NCBI GenBank assembly: GCA_022841825.1
Contig: JALHQT010000006.1
Span: 186,001 to 250,000 of the forward strand
DNA: 64,000 nt
Direction: 5' to 3'
Origin: Anaerolineae bacterium
GTDB lineage: Bacteria > Chloroflexota > Anaerolineae > Aggregatilineales > Phototrophicaceae
In this document: piece by piece, positions 1 through 9,219 of the stretch
How the letters are laid out: each line of letters starts with the position of its first letter
How positions within the stretch are numbered: the stretch's first letter is position 1
The notes under the pieces: model-generated
The model's input: only the letters and a program-made list of their open reading frames with translations
The model's database searches: none
What the model was told of the DNA's origin: nothing
Made by a program: the position numbers and the translations under genes

Positions 1-843
1 GCCAATTCCTTCAAGTGCGATCCGGCGATCACCGATGCCCCTGGCGCGTTCCTTCCGTCTCCACCCGGCGTCACCTGCCAGACGACGAACGCCGCAGGGG
101 AACGCCAGGTGCTTTCTGCCAGCGACCAGACGGAAGGCGCGTTCTTTAACCCATCAACCGATGGTTACAGCGCAATTCTGAGCGGGACAACCCAAAGCAA
201 CAACCTGCCCCGCTGGCTCATCAACACCGTCATCTATTCGGTCACCGTGATGATTGGTCGCCTGATTTTTGACTCGATGGCGGGCTATGCCCTGGCACGG
301 CTCAAGTTTCCAGGCAATCGTATCCTGTTCTTCATCGTCCTCGGCGTGTTGATGATCCCCGGCGTGGTGCTGCTCATCCCGCGTTTCCTGCTCCTCAACC
401 AGCTTGGAATGCTCAACAGCTATCACGGGTATTTCCTGGTGTTGGCGGCGGATGCCTTTGGCATCATTCTGATGAAGCAGTTCTTCGAGGCAATCCCCAA
501 GGAAATTGAGGAAGCGGCGCTCGTGGATGGTGCCAACCGCTTTGTGACGTTCTTCCGCGTCATCCTGCCGATGGCAACCCCTGCGTTGATCGCGCTGGCG
601 ATCTTTAGCTTCCAGGGGCAGTGGAACAACTTCATGGACGCGCTGATCATCGTCGGGACGAAGCCTGAAATGTTCAACCTGGCGATGGGCTTAACCGTAC
701 TCCAGGGTTCGGGGCAGGATGTGCAGTATGACCTCGTCCTCGCAGGCGCAGTCATCACCACGCTGCCGATGGCGGTCATCTTCTTCATGTTCCAGCGCTA
801 CTTCGTCGAAGGTGTCAATTACTCCGGCTTGGCGGGGCAGTAG
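1..843 (+). CDS. Carbohydrate ABC transporter permease, MalG type (5' end cut)
   Basis: Inner-membrane subunit of a sugar importer. The frame is open to the first base of the window, so the true start lies upstream. The C-terminal half holds the coupling loop that contacts the ATPase (EEAALVDGA followed by FFRVILPM, about codons 171-192), with membrane segments before and after. Roughly the first 70 visible codons are polar, carry two cysteines and precede the ALARLKFPG segment, so they look like a long extracytoplasmic loop; usual MalG proteins are shorter here. A YesL-like protein, a LacI regulator and beta-phosphoglucomutase follow, which suggests import of an alpha-linked disaccharide. 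The substrate is inferred from context only. Confidence 0.9.
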   Translation, partial: ANSFKCDPAITDAPGAFLPSPPGVTCQTTNAAGERQVLSASDQTEGAFFNPSTDGYSAILSGTTQSNNLPRWLINTVIYSVTVMIGRLIFDSMAGYALARLKFPGNRILFFIVLGVLMIPGVVLLIPRFLLLNQLGMLNSYHGYFLVLAADAFGIILMKQFFEAIPKEIEEAALVDGANRFVTFFRVILPMATPALIALAIFSFQGQWNNFMDALIIVGTKPEMFNLAMGLTVLQGSGQDVQYDLVLAGAVITTLPMAVIFFMFQRYFVEGVNYSGLAGQ

Positions 844-847
844 CAGC

Positions 848-1510
848 ATGATCGCGGGGCTGCGGGCGGGCATTCGGGGTCTCGCCCATCTTGGGCGGCG
901 CAGCTACCTGTATGTGTGGGCGAACCTGTTCTGGGTCTTCTTCACCCTGCTCATCGTGACAGCGCCGGCTGCCTGGGCAGGGCTGGTGCGTCTGGGCTTC
1001 GTCGCCCACCGCGAGCCGCTGGTCACCCTGGATGACTTCTGGCGCGGCTTCCGCGAAACCTGGCGCATCAGCATCGTCCTCGCCCCGGTCAATGCGGTCG
1101 CTCTGGTCGTCACGATCAGCAATCTCATCAGCTACGCGCCGGAGACCGGGCTGGGATTCGTCATCCTGCGCATCATCTGGCTGGGGTCGCTGCTGCTCTG
1201 GCTGATCTGCCAGTACTTCGCCTGGGTCTTCTATTTCGCGATGGAGCGACCGTCGTTCAGGGGTGCCCTGCGAAACGCCGGGGTGATGATCCTGAGCAAT
1301 CCGCTGTTCACCCTGGGCTTGCTGCTTGTCCTGTTCGTCGTCATGACGATCTGCACCATCCTTCCCGCCGCGTGGTTTCTCATCGGCGGGGCTGCGATGT
1401 CGGCAATCGCCAACAGCGCGGTGCAGGACAGGCTGCGGGCAGCCGGGCTGGAAGCGCCTGCGACGTTGGACGAAGGCGCAGTTGTAGATCCGTCTTTTTC
1501 CGACATTTAG
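848..1510 (+). CDS. YesL/DUF624-like membrane protein
   Basis: A 220-residue protein with about five hydrophobic segments. The start is the ATG four bases after the permease stop, giving MIAGLRAGIRGLAHLG; the same frame is open further upstream but overlaps the permease and reads as non-protein there. The length, the pattern of membrane helices and the place directly after a sugar ABC permease fit the YesL (DUF624) family, common in carbohydrate loci and of unknown biochemical role. It is probably co-transcribed with the permease. The family call rests on pattern and context rather than on a diagnostic motif. Confidence 0.65.
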   Translation: MIAGLRAGIRGLAHLGRRSYLYVWANLFWVFFTLLIVTAPAAWAGLVRLGFVAHREPLVTLDDFWRGFRETWRISIVLAPVNAVALVVTISNLISYAPETGLGFVILRIIWLGSLLLWLICQYFAWVFYFAMERPSFRGALRNAGVMILSNPLFTLGLLLVLFVVMTICTILPAAWFLIGGAAMSAIANSAVQDRLRAAGLEAPATLDEGAVVDPSFSDI

Positions 1511-1521
1511 GCGCGTGTCCA

Positions 1522-1550
1522 TTGACATTTTCGTAAGCAAACGCTATAGA
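1522..1550 (+). promoter_or_regulatory. Promoter of the lacI-family gene
   Basis: TTGACA (1522-1527) and TATAGA (1545-1550) are separated by exactly 17 bases. A transcript would begin near 1557, only a few bases before the ATG at 1562, so the mRNA is probably almost leaderless. The spacer contains AGC-AAAC-GCT (1535-1544), a weak inverted repeat that might be an autoregulatory site. Confidence 0.6.
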
Positions 1551-1561
1551 TTTGAGCCGCC

Positions 1562-2596
1562 ATGATGAAGAACACGACACCAACTATCAAGGATGTCGCA
1601 CGCGAAGCAGGCGTCTCAATCGCCACTGTCTCGTATGTGCTGAACAACAAAAAATCAGCCGTCAGCGAGGCAACACGTCAGCGCGTCCTCGACGCCGTCA
1701 CCCGATTGGGGTACACGCGCAATATTACCGCGCGCAATCTGCGCTCCAGTGAGACGCGGCTGATTGGCTATGCCTGGATGGAAGTCAAGGATGCGCGTCC
1801 CAATACGATCCTGGAGCACTTCGCCTATCACCTGGCGCGCGAGGCGTGGGCAGCCGGCTATCACCTGCTGACCTTCACTTACCCTCAGCACGATCCGATT
1901 CCGGTTTACGACGAGCTGGTCAAAACCGGACGAGTTGATGCTTTTGTCGTCGCCGGAACCCGCATCGAAGACCCGCGCATCCGCTATTTCCTCAAGCATG
2001 ATGTGCCGTTTGTTGCGTTTGGGCGTGCGCATTCGGGCTGGCAGTTTAATTGGGTCGATACCGATAACCAACAAGGCGTTTATGACGCCGTTCGCTACCT
2101 CATCGAGCTGGGACACCGCCGGATTGCGATGGTCACATGGCCCGAAGACTCTCTGACGGGTAATCTGCGTCTTGCGGGTTACGAACAGGCGCTCAAAGAG
2201 GCGGGTATTCCGATCCATCCAGCCTATATCGTGCGCAGCGTCTACGGCGAAGACGTGGGCGAGCGCGTGTTCGCGCAGTTTGATCACCTTGCGGCGCAGG
2301 AACAACCCACCGCCATCGCCACCGTCAGCGACATGACCGCCGTCAGCGTGATGAGTGCGGCGGAGCGGCGCGGGCATGTCATCGGCAGGACGCTCTCGGT
2401 CGTCGGCTATGACGATGAACCCATGAGCCAATACCTGCGCCCATCGCTCACCACCCTGCGCCAGCCCATCCACGACATTGCCTGCCAGGTAATCGCGATG
2501 GTGAACGAGCGGCTGAATGGCTCACGGGAAACACGGCAGATGCTCATGCCACCGCAGCTCATCATGCGCGACAGCACCGGCAAGCCATCGACATAA
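1562..2596 (+). CDS. LacI-family transcriptional regulator
   Basis: A 344-residue sugar-responsive repressor of typical family length. The N-terminal helix-turn-helix reads TIKDVAREAGVSIATVSYVLN (residues about 7-27), followed by a hinge helix and a periplasmic-binding-protein-like effector domain (VVGYDDEPMSQYLRPSLTT near the C-terminus is characteristic). The preceding transporter genes and the convergent phosphoglucomutase gene are its likely targets. A strong promoter lies directly upstream; an ATG at 1565 is an equally possible start one codon later. Confidence 0.92.
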   Translation: MMKNTTPTIKDVAREAGVSIATVSYVLNNKKSAVSEATRQRVLDAVTRLGYTRNITARNLRSSETRLIGYAWMEVKDARPNTILEHFAYHLAREAWAAGYHLLTFTYPQHDPIPVYDELVKTGRVDAFVVAGTRIEDPRIRYFLKHDVPFVAFGRAHSGWQFNWVDTDNQQGVYDAVRYLIELGHRRIAMVTWPEDSLTGNLRLAGYEQALKEAGIPIHPAYIVRSVYGEDVGERVFAQFDHLAAQEQPTAIATVSDMTAVSVMSAAERRGHVIGRTLSVVGYDDEPMSQYLRPSLTTLRQPIHDIACQVIAMVNERLNGSRETRQMLMPPQLIMRDSTGKPST

Positions 2597-2604
2597 GGTT
2601 CGTC

Positions 2605-3252
2605 TCAGAGTGAGGCGAGAATGTCTTTCAGCACAGCATTCGCCAGCGATGGCAGCCGCAGATGTGACAGACTGCCGACCGCATCACCCAGACCGACCGA
2701 CCAGAAGCCGCCATGCCGCGCTGCCTGGATGCCCGCCTCGGCGTCCTCAAAGACGACCGCCTGGGTGGGATAGACTCCCAGACCCCCCGCTACCCAGATG
2801 AAGAGATCGGGTTCGGGTTTGGGATTCACCACCGAATAGCCATCACCCACGACATCGAAGGTGTCATGCATCCCCAGTTTATCCAGCACCAGCTTGGCAT
2901 TCTTGGATGCCGACCCCAAGCCAAGCCGCAGGTTCATGGCGCGCGCCTGTGCCAACAGCGATGGGACTCCTGGCAGAATCGCATCCGGCGTGATGTCTTG
3001 CAGCCATTCGAGGTAATAGTCGTTCTTGCGAACCATCCATGCCTGGGCGGTCGTCTCGTCCAGCGGCGCGCCCTTCATCATTTGATTCAGGCTCTCCCGG
3101 CGAGAAAGACCGCGCAGCGCCTCGTTATCTGCGCGCGTGAACGGAATGCCTTCTTCGTCCGCCAGACGCTTCCAGGCGCGAAAGTGATACTCGGCGGTAT
3201 CGGTGATGACACCATCCAGGTCAAAGATCAAGCCACGAATGTCTGCGGGCAT
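2605..3252 (-). CDS. pgmB: Beta-phosphoglucomutase (HAD superfamily)
   Basis: Converts beta-glucose 1-phosphate, the product of inverting disaccharide phosphorylases, to glucose 6-phosphate. The 215-residue protein has the HAD nucleophile motif DLDGVITDT (nucleophile Asp11, acid/base Asp13), the substrate-loop motif GLSRRESL, the Ser of SASKNAK, the Lys of NPKPEPD and the metal-binding FEDAEAG. Its length is normal for the family. It converges with the LacI gene, leaving only eight bases between stops. The neighbourhood suggests that a disaccharide phosphorylase is encoded just outside the window, which is inference. A GGAG sits six bases before the ATG. Confidence 0.9.
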   Translation of the reverse strand: MPADIRGLIFDLDGVITDTAEYHFRAWKRLADEEGIPFTRADNEALRGLSRRESLNQMMKGAPLDETTAQAWMVRKNDYYLEWLQDITPDAILPGVPSLLAQARAMNLRLGLGSASKNAKLVLDKLGMHDTFDVVGDGYSVVNPKPEPDLFIWVAGGLGVYPTQAVVFEDAEAGIQAARHGGFWSVGLGDAVGSLSHLRLPSLANAVLKDILASL

Positions 3253-3291
3253 AGGCTGCTCCAGGTATGCTTTGCGTGTTGAGCAGGAATG

Positions 3292-3888
3292 TCAGTTGGC
3301 GATCAAGGCACGAAACCCTGCATGAGTGAACGTGAGGTACTGCCGGGAGAGTGCATCCACATCAATCTCGCCCTCAAGAGTCGCCGCCCACATCATAATC
3401 CCGTGCAGCGCGGACGCCAAATAGACGACCGCAAACTCAAGCTGATGTTCAGCGATGTCCAGCCCGGCTTGCTCCCGCTGCCGCTGAAGCTCGGAATGGG
3501 TGATCTTTTCGAGGAAGGCACGAATCTGCCGATCGACAATGCCGCTTTGTGCCGATTGCGCCAGACAGCGGTAGAGGCGGCGATAGGTGACAATGTGGTC
3601 AAAGACACTCTGCGCCAGCGACGCGCCGCGCTGCGCAGGATCAACTTCTGCCAGATCCCGCGCATGTGCCTTGCTCAAAATCCGTTCCAGCGCTGCAAAT
3701 AACAGTTCATCTTTACTGGTGTAGTGGAGATAAAATGTCGCACGCCCAAGATCGGCGCGATGACAGATGTCCTCGATCCGAATTTCGTCATAGTTGCGCT
3801 CCAAGATTAGCGCCAATAGCGCATCACCAAGCAAACGTTGGGTGCGTTCGCGTCGGCGGTCGGGACGTCGAGTTGGGTTAATCGTCAC
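3292..3888 (-). CDS. TetR-family transcriptional regulator
   Basis: A repressor of 198 residues from the GTG at 3888, which has AGGG seven bases upstream. The frame also allows an ATG at 3933, but a TACAAT -10 box on this strand at 3945-3940 would put the transcript start on that ATG, so the GTG is preferred. The DNA-binding region includes EDICHRADLGRATFYLHY, typical of TetR. The ligand-binding C-terminal domain is not diagnostic. No obvious dedicated target is adjacent; the divergent ammonium transporter is about 290 bases away. Confidence 0.85.
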   Translation of the reverse strand: MTINPTRRPDRRRERTQRLLGDALLALILERNYDEIRIEDICHRADLGRATFYLHYTSKDELLFAALERILSKAHARDLAEVDPAQRGASLAQSVFDHIVTYRRLYRCLAQSAQSGIVDRQIRAFLEKITHSELQRQREQAGLDIAEHQLEFAVVYLASALHGIMMWAATLEGEIDVDALSRQYLTFTHAGFRALIAN

Positions 3889-3933
3889 CGGTTTTCCCTG
3901 CACTGCTTGCCATTTCAGAAAGTATTCAAACAT

Positions 3934-4227
3934 ACGAACATTGTACCGGATACGAGCAGTTTTTTACATCCTCTATGACGAAGGTAGGGTCCCCTGTGGA
4001 GATTTAGGCAGAATGCATAAACTCGTGTGGTCTGGTCGCCAACATCAGCCAAAGTATCCGGCAGTAGTATCCAATAATCCACTTCCTGCGCTCCCTATGT
4101 AATAACTAGACAAACTACCGGAAGTAATCTTTATTGTATCTAACCCACAAATTGCTGCATCACTTTTGTACACTATGCGTATCAGCTTAACTTTGCTTAA
4201 GGTAGTAACTCACCTGAGAGGGTACGC
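3934..4227. promoter_or_regulatory. AT-rich divergent intergenic region
   Basis: This 294-base stretch is clearly more AT-rich than its surroundings and separates the divergent tetR and amt genes. It should hold both promoters. I see TACAAT for the tetR side (3940-3945, minus strand) and an inverted repeat CTTAA-N6-TTAAG (4186-4201) close to the amt start. No clear nitrogen-regulator site was recognised. Confidence 0.4.
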
Positions 4228-5727
4228 ATGAACAAAGCAAATCGAATGTGGCGGCGGATCATCGTCCTGGCGATCTGTTCGATCATCCTGGCGGTCTTTG
4301 GCTCCAACATGGTTGCGGCACAGGATGGACCGACGCTGGAAAGCTTGCAGGCGAGCGTCGATTCCATGACGATCTCGATCGATACAAGCTGGGTCTTGAT
4401 CACTGGTTTTCTCGTCTTCTTCATGCAGACGGGGTTCGCCCTCCTCGAAACCGGTCTCGTCCGGCAGAAAGCAACCGTCAACGCCCTGCTCGAAAACTTC
4501 ATTGACGCTGGCTTGACCGCGGTCGTGTGGTGGGCAGTCGGCTTCGGCATCGCATTTGGTGCTTCCAGCGGCGGCTTGTTCGGGACGAGCATGTTCGCGC
4601 CGGGCATTGAGATGGCGAGCACGCCCTTCACCTACGTCTTCCCGGATGGCGGCACCTTCTCGCTGTACGTCAGCACGCTCACCTTCTTCTTCTTCCAATT
4701 CGCTTTCGCTGCGACCGCAAGCACCATCACGACTGGTGCCATGGCGGAACGTACCGACTTCATCGGCGACCTGATCTACAGCGCGTTGATCGCCATCTTC
4801 ATCTACCCGGTCATCGTTCACTGGGTATGGAGCGGCAGCGGCTGGCTCTTCCAGATGGGCTTCCACGACTTCGCAGGCGGCACGGTCGTCCACACCGTCG
4901 GCGGCGTCATCGCCCTGGTCGGTGCCATCATGCTCGGTCCGCGTCCGGGTCGCGTCTTCGGCAAACCGCCGCGCCCGCACAATATGGCGCTGGCGACCCT
5001 CGGCACGATGATCCTGTGGTTCGGTTGGTTCGGCTTCAATCCTGGTTCGACACTCGGTCTGGGCGGCGGCGCACCTGAAGGCGTCGGCACCTTCGCAAGC
5101 TGGGCTGGCTTAATCACCATCAATACCACGCTCGGCGGCGCAGCGGGTGGCTTGCTCTCGATGTTCTTCCAGTTCTTCCGCAGCGGCAAATGGGATCTCA
5201 CCTACGCGCTCAACGGCACCCTGGCAGGTCTGGTCGCCGTCACCCCTGCCTGCGCCTATGTGTCGCCGCTGGCTGCGCTGGTGATTGGCTCACTTGGCGG
5301 CATCCTGGTCATCCTGGTGGCGGACGCGATTGAAGCCGCGAAGATCGACGATGCGGTCGGTGCGTTCGCCGTGCATGGCGCATGCGGTATGCTGGGCACA
5401 ATGGCGATTGGCTTCTGGGCAGACCCGACGCTGACCTTCAATACGGTCATGGCAGGTCAGGGTGGACTGTTCACCACGGGCAGCACCGCGCTGCTGGGCG
5501 TGCAGGTGCTCGGCTCGCTGGCGACGGTCGCTTACGTGGCAGTTACCTCAGTGCTGATGTTCGGTCTGCTCAAGGTCATCAATCGCCTGCGCGTCAGCAG
5601 CAAGGCGGATGTGGTCGGCATCGACGTTTACGAACACGGTGCGTCGCTGTGGCCCGATGTGCTGCCGCACCCGGATGATGTCGCGGAAGCGGGCGCACCC
5701 AAGCGCGCGCCCGCCGTCGGCGATTAA
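4228..5727 (+). CDS. amt: Ammonium transporter (Amt/MEP family)
   Basis: Ammonium channel of the cytoplasmic membrane, 499 residues, with a predicted cleaved signal peptide (residues 1-32, ending near MVAAQDG) followed by about eleven membrane helices, the normal bacterial Amt layout. The twin-His pore residues are visible in HDFAGGTVVHTVGG and AVHGACGMLG. The C-terminal cytoplasmic tail is long and starts with the conserved RVSSKADVVGID...EHG stretch that normally responds to PII. No glnK gene lies next to it. GAGAGG is upstream of the ATG and a strong intrinsic terminator follows the gene. Confidence 0.95.
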   Translation: MNKANRMWRRIIVLAICSIILAVFGSNMVAAQDGPTLESLQASVDSMTISIDTSWVLITGFLVFFMQTGFALLETGLVRQKATVNALLENFIDAGLTAVVWWAVGFGIAFGASSGGLFGTSMFAPGIEMASTPFTYVFPDGGTFSLYVSTLTFFFFQFAFAATASTITTGAMAERTDFIGDLIYSALIAIFIYPVIVHWVWSGSGWLFQMGFHDFAGGTVVHTVGGVIALVGAIMLGPRPGRVFGKPPRPHNMALATLGTMILWFGWFGFNPGSTLGLGGGAPEGVGTFASWAGLITINTTLGGAAGGLLSMFFQFFRSGKWDLTYALNGTLAGLVAVTPACAYVSPLAALVIGSLGGILVILVADAIEAAKIDDAVGAFAVHGACGMLGTMAIGFWADPTLTFNTVMAGQGGLFTTGSTALLGVQVLGSLATVAYVAVTSVLMFGLLKVINRLRVSSKADVVGIDVYEHGASLWPDVLPHPDDVAEAGAPKRAPAVGD

Positions 5728-5753
5728 GACACACGCCATACAAGTTTGATCTG

Positions 5754-5781
5754 AAGGGGACAGCGATGCTGTCCTCTTTTT
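5754..5781 (+). terminator. Intrinsic terminator of amt
   Basis: A hairpin with arms GGACAGC and GCTGTCC, extended by G-T and A-T pairs to about eleven pairs, encloses a three-base loop and runs into TTTTT (5777-5781), 27 bases after the amt stop. Confidence 0.85.
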
Positions 5782-5864
5782 GATTCCAGGCATCAGAGGC
5801 GTTCAGCGCCCAGGATTATCCGGTACAATGACCGTGTCATGTTGTGCGTTTCAGAGGGCATATC

Positions 5865-6134
5865 GTGCCGACTTCTTTGAACGACCTGATCGTCATCATC
5901 ATCGTGGGGCTGATCGCGGGCATTCTTGCCATCGCCTTCAACAGCCGCCAGCGACGCCACAAGATCGACATGCTGGAAGCGCTGCTCGTCGGCGTCTTTG
6001 GCGCAATCTTCGGACGGTGGCTCTTCAGCCTGGTCGGGCTTGCGGATACCAACATCCTCGGCACGCTGATCATCGCGTTCATCGGCGCAAACGCGGTGCT
6101 GTATGTCGTGCGCAGGCTGCTGCGGCGCAGCTAA
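5865..6134 (+). CDS. Small membrane protein, GlsB/YeaQ/YmgE-like
   Basis: An 89-residue protein with three hydrophobic segments and Gly-rich helices (VGLIAGILA, LLVGVFGAIFGRWLF, LIIAFIGANAVLYVV), the pattern of the GlsB/YeaQ/YmgE (transglycosylase-associated) family. Members are stress-linked membrane proteins of unclear activity. The GTG at 5865 is chosen because AGAGGG lies seven bases upstream; a GTG at 5844 is in frame. It overlaps the 3' end of the converging glycosyltransferase gene by four bases. Confidence 0.7.
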   Translation: MPTSLNDLIVIIIVGLIAGILAIAFNSRQRRHKIDMLEALLVGVFGAIFGRWLFSLVGLADTNILGTLIIAFIGANAVLYVVRRLLRRS

Positions 6135-7339
6135 TCGCCCGGCGGGTTTGCTCGCGTCTCCTGGGTCGCCGTCAGCCCCTTTTTACGCAGCAGCAGCCCG
6201 CGATACAGGCTGTCGAGATCGCGGATCAATCGCGCGATGCCATATCGTTCGACCATCAGGTCGCGCGCCGCTTCGGTATCGGGTGCCTTCGCCAACACAT
6301 CGCAGATGGCGCTCGCCAGCGCAAGCGCATCGCCCGACGGCACCAGCGTGCCCAACTTGCCGTGTTCCAGCAGGTCGGCGGTGCCGCCCACGTTGGTCGA
6401 GACCACCGGGCACCCGCTCGCCAGCGCTTCGATCACCGATACAGGCGTTCCTTCATTCAGGCTGCTCATCACCAGGACATCCAGATCGCTGTAGACAGGC
6501 GCAAGTTCCTTCAGCCAACCGCCGAAGATGACGGCGTCCTTCAACCCCAGCGCCATGACCTGCCCTTCCAGAGACGAGCGCAGTTCACCATCGCCGATGA
6601 TCACGAACATCGCGTTTGGATAGCGCTTGCGCACCAATACTGCTGCTTTCAGGAACAGGCTGTGATTCTTGATCGGCACGAGGCGACCTACGATCGCAAG
6701 CAGGGGCGTTGAAGGCGAGATTCCGTACTTACGGCGGAACATGCCGGAGCGGCGTGCCAGATTTCGGAACGGCGAAAGATCAAGCCCGAGCGGCAGGACG
6801 GTGATCTTCCCCTTCTTTGCGACCTTGTACTTATCCGCCAGATCGCGGCGCAGGCTTTCCGTGAGCGTGATGATCGTGTCGGAAAAGCCCGCAACCAACC
6901 GCTCCAGGTCGATGAAGACGCTGGTCGTCAGGCGGCTGAAGTAGCTCTCGAACACATGCCCGTGGAAGGTGTGGACGATGATGGGTACCCCTGCCAGTCT
7001 TGCCGCCACCCGCCCGACGAAACCCGCTTTGGCGGTGTGCGTATGCACAATGTCGGGCTTGAGTTCGCGCAGTTTCTGGTAGACCTTCCACAGCGTCATC
7101 AAATCCCGCAGCAAGTGAAGCTCACGCCCCAGTTCGGGGATGACGATTGGCTCAACGCCGTGTTCCCTGGCGAAGTATGTCATGTCGCCTTCGTTGGGTC
7201 CGACTGTGCCACAGATCAGCGTGGTCTCGTAGTTCAGTTCGCGCAAACGTTCCGTCAGCAGGCTGACATGAATTGCAGGTCCCCCCACGTTCAGGCGGGC
7301 GATCAGGCGAACGACACGGATCGGTGCTTGCGAACTCAT
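6131..7339 (-). CDS. Glycosyltransferase family 4
   Basis: A 402-residue GT-B-fold sugar transferase. The N-terminal acceptor domain opens with VVRLIARLNVGGPAIHV, the typical GT4 start, and includes HTHTAKAGFVGR. The donor domain carries NEGTPVSVIEALASGCPVV with the E-x7-E motif that binds the nucleotide sugar. The ATG at 7339 overlaps the asnB stop by four bases (ATGA), so the gene is translationally coupled in the minus-strand operon 11365-6131. It probably adds a sugar to a lipid-linked surface glycan; donor and acceptor cannot be read from sequence. Confidence 0.88.
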   Translation of the reverse strand: MSSQAPIRVVRLIARLNVGGPAIHVSLLTERLRELNYETTLICGTVGPNEGDMTYFAREHGVEPIVIPELGRELHLLRDLMTLWKVYQKLRELKPDIVHTHTAKAGFVGRVAARLAGVPIIVHTFHGHVFESYFSRLTTSVFIDLERLVAGFSDTIITLTESLRRDLADKYKVAKKGKITVLPLGLDLSPFRNLARRSGMFRRKYGISPSTPLLAIVGRLVPIKNHSLFLKAAVLVRKRYPNAMFVIIGDGELRSSLEGQVMALGLKDAVIFGGWLKELAPVYSDLDVLVMSSLNEGTPVSVIEALASGCPVVSTNVGGTADLLEHGKLGTLVPSGDALALASAICDVLAKAPDTEAARDLMVERYGIARLIRDLDSLYRGLLLRKKGLTATQETRANPPGD

Positions 7340-9219
7340 GGTGCCACCGTTTCTGAACCATCGATAAAGATGCGATACCACCATTCCAGCGTCAGCAGTG
7401 CCCACAACCGCTGTGCATGGTCGCGCCTGCCAGAGACATGCTCGTCGATCAAGCGCACCACCGTGCGCTGGTCAAGCAGTCCCCGTTGGCGCGCTGTCTG
7501 ATCGAGCAGTGTCTCACGCACGACACCTGCATCGCGCCGCAGCCACGCGCCCAGCGGGACGCCGAAGCCGTGCTTGGGTCGGTCAATGATCGAATCCGGG
7601 AGGTAGGCGCGGGCGATCTCTTTCAGGATATACTTGCTTGTCATGCCTTTCAATTTGAGATTGAGAGGCACGCGGGCAGCCCGTTCGACCAACCGGTGAT
7701 CCAGCAGCGGTGCGCGCGTCTCCAACGATGCCGCCATGCTGGAGCGGTCGGTCTTAATGAGCAGGTCGTCCGGGAGATAGCTGCGCAGGTTCTTATCCAG
7801 CAGCCCCGCCACGCCGCCCTGTGTATCCATCGCCATGAAATGTCGTCCGGCAGGGTCGCCATCCGCGCGCAGCAGCTCAGCGCAAAGATCGCCGCTGAAG
7901 AGGCGCACCCAATCGAAGTACGCCAACCCTGGCGGTTGCAGCGCGCCGCGCACAAAACGCCGCGCGCGTTTGAACCGATTGCCGTAATCCGTGCCTTCTG
8001 GCAGCAGATTGATCATCCACTCCGCTCCCCGCAGCAGCGGCTTGGGAACCGCCTGCATCCGCTCGACCAGCGCCGCCGCCTTAAAGCGATCATACCCCGC
8101 GAACAGCTCGTCGCCCCCATCCCCCGTGAGCGCGACGGTGACATGCTCGCGCGCGAGTTTGCTGACCAGGTAAGTCGGGATGGCGCTGCTGTCGCCAAAT
8201 GGCTGATCGTGATGCCAGACCAGCCTGGGCAGCAGATCGAGTGTCTGCGATTCAACCGTGAACGCGATATGTTCGGTGCCGAGGTGTGCTGCGACCTGCC
8301 GAGCATAAACGGTCTCGTCGAAGCTGTCATCGCCTGCAAAGCCGATGCTGAACGTCTTCACCGCCCCAGTGGAATGCCGCCGCATCAACGCGGCAATCAG
8401 GCTGCTATCCAGCCCGCCGCTCAGGAACGCGCCGAGCGGCACATCGCTGATCAGCGCCTGCCGCACCGCGTCCTCCAGCGCTGCATGGATGTCCGCGCGG
8501 TGCGCGTCGAGCGTCGCGTGTGGATCAGCAGGCGCATTGGGGGGCGGCGTCCAGTACCTGCCCTCTTCGACCCTGCCATCCTGAACGCGCAGCCAGCATC
8601 CCGGCAGCAGCGCACGAATACCCTTGAACGCTGTCAGCGGTGGGGGCACGTACCCATAGGCGAGATAGAGCGCCAGCGTGTGTGCGTCCAACGCGGATGC
8701 GCGCGGCACATCGGGATGTGCCAGCAACGCCTTGATCTCGCTGGCGAATACGATCATGCGCAAGTCATGGTAGTAGTAGAGCGGTTTTTCGCCCAGGCGG
8801 TCGCGCGCCAGCAGCAGCGAACGGCGTTCCCTATCCCACAAGGCGAACGCGAACATGCCGCGCATCGGTGTGAACAGCTCACCGCCGTGCCGCCGATACA
8901 GCGCCAAAATGACTTCTGCGTCACTGTGCGAACGGAAGCGCTCACCCGCGGCTTCCAGCGAATGTTTGAGTTCGGGATAGTTGTAGATTTCGCCGTTGTA
9001 TGCCAGCGTCAGCGCGCCATCCGCGCTCTGCATTGGCAGCGCTCCGGCGGGCGAAAGATCGAGGATCGCGAGGCGGCGGTTGCCGAGTACAGCACAGTCG
9101 TCGTCAATGACCCTGCCCTGGTCAGGTCCGCGATGCATCAGGCGCGCCGTCATCCGCTCGACGATGGACACATCGACCGGGCTGCCATCCAGGTGGACAA
9201 CGCCACACAAGCCGCACAT
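7336..9219 (-). CDS. asnB: Asparagine synthase-type glutamine amidotransferase
   Basis: A 627-residue class II glutamine amidotransferase. Cys2 (MCGLCGVV) is the N-terminal nucleophile that releases ammonia from glutamine. The synthase domain has the ATP-pyrophosphatase loop SGGLDSSLIA and a second ATP-site region GDGGDELFAGYDRF. The family makes asparagine, but its members inside glycosyltransferase operons are often proposed to amidate sugar acids or other glycan parts. Here the gene lies between two GT4 genes, overlapping one by a single base and the other by four. The gene symbol is therefore only a family label. Confidence 0.88.
   Translation of the reverse strand: MCGLCGVVHLDGSPVDVSIVERMTARLMHRGPDQGRVIDDDCAVLGNRRLAILDLSPAGALPMQSADGALTLAYNGEIYNYPELKHSLEAAGERFRSHSDAEVILALYRRHGGELFTPMRGMFAFALWDRERRSLLLARDRLGEKPLYYYHDLRMIVFASEIKALLAHPDVPRASALDAHTLALYLAYGYVPPPLTAFKGIRALLPGCWLRVQDGRVEEGRYWTPPPNAPADPHATLDAHRADIHAALEDAVRQALISDVPLGAFLSGGLDSSLIAALMRRHSTGAVKTFSIGFAGDDSFDETVYARQVAAHLGTEHIAFTVESQTLDLLPRLVWHHDQPFGDSSAIPTYLVSKLAREHVTVALTGDGGDELFAGYDRFKAAALVERMQAVPKPLLRGAEWMINLLPEGTDYGNRFKRARRFVRGALQPPGLAYFDWVRLFSGDLCAELLRADGDPAGRHFMAMDTQGGVAGLLDKNLRSYLPDDLLIKTDRSSMAASLETRAPLLDHRLVERAARVPLNLKLKGMTSKYILKEIARAYLPDSIIDRPKHGFGVPLGAWLRRDAGVVRETLLDQTARQRGLLDQRTVVRLIDEHVSGRRDHAQRLWALLTLEWWYRIFIDGSETVAP

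Noticed and set aside
4018-4227. NtcA or GlnR site before amt
   Set aside because: No GTA-N8-TAC or GlnR-like repeat could be found at a suitable distance.
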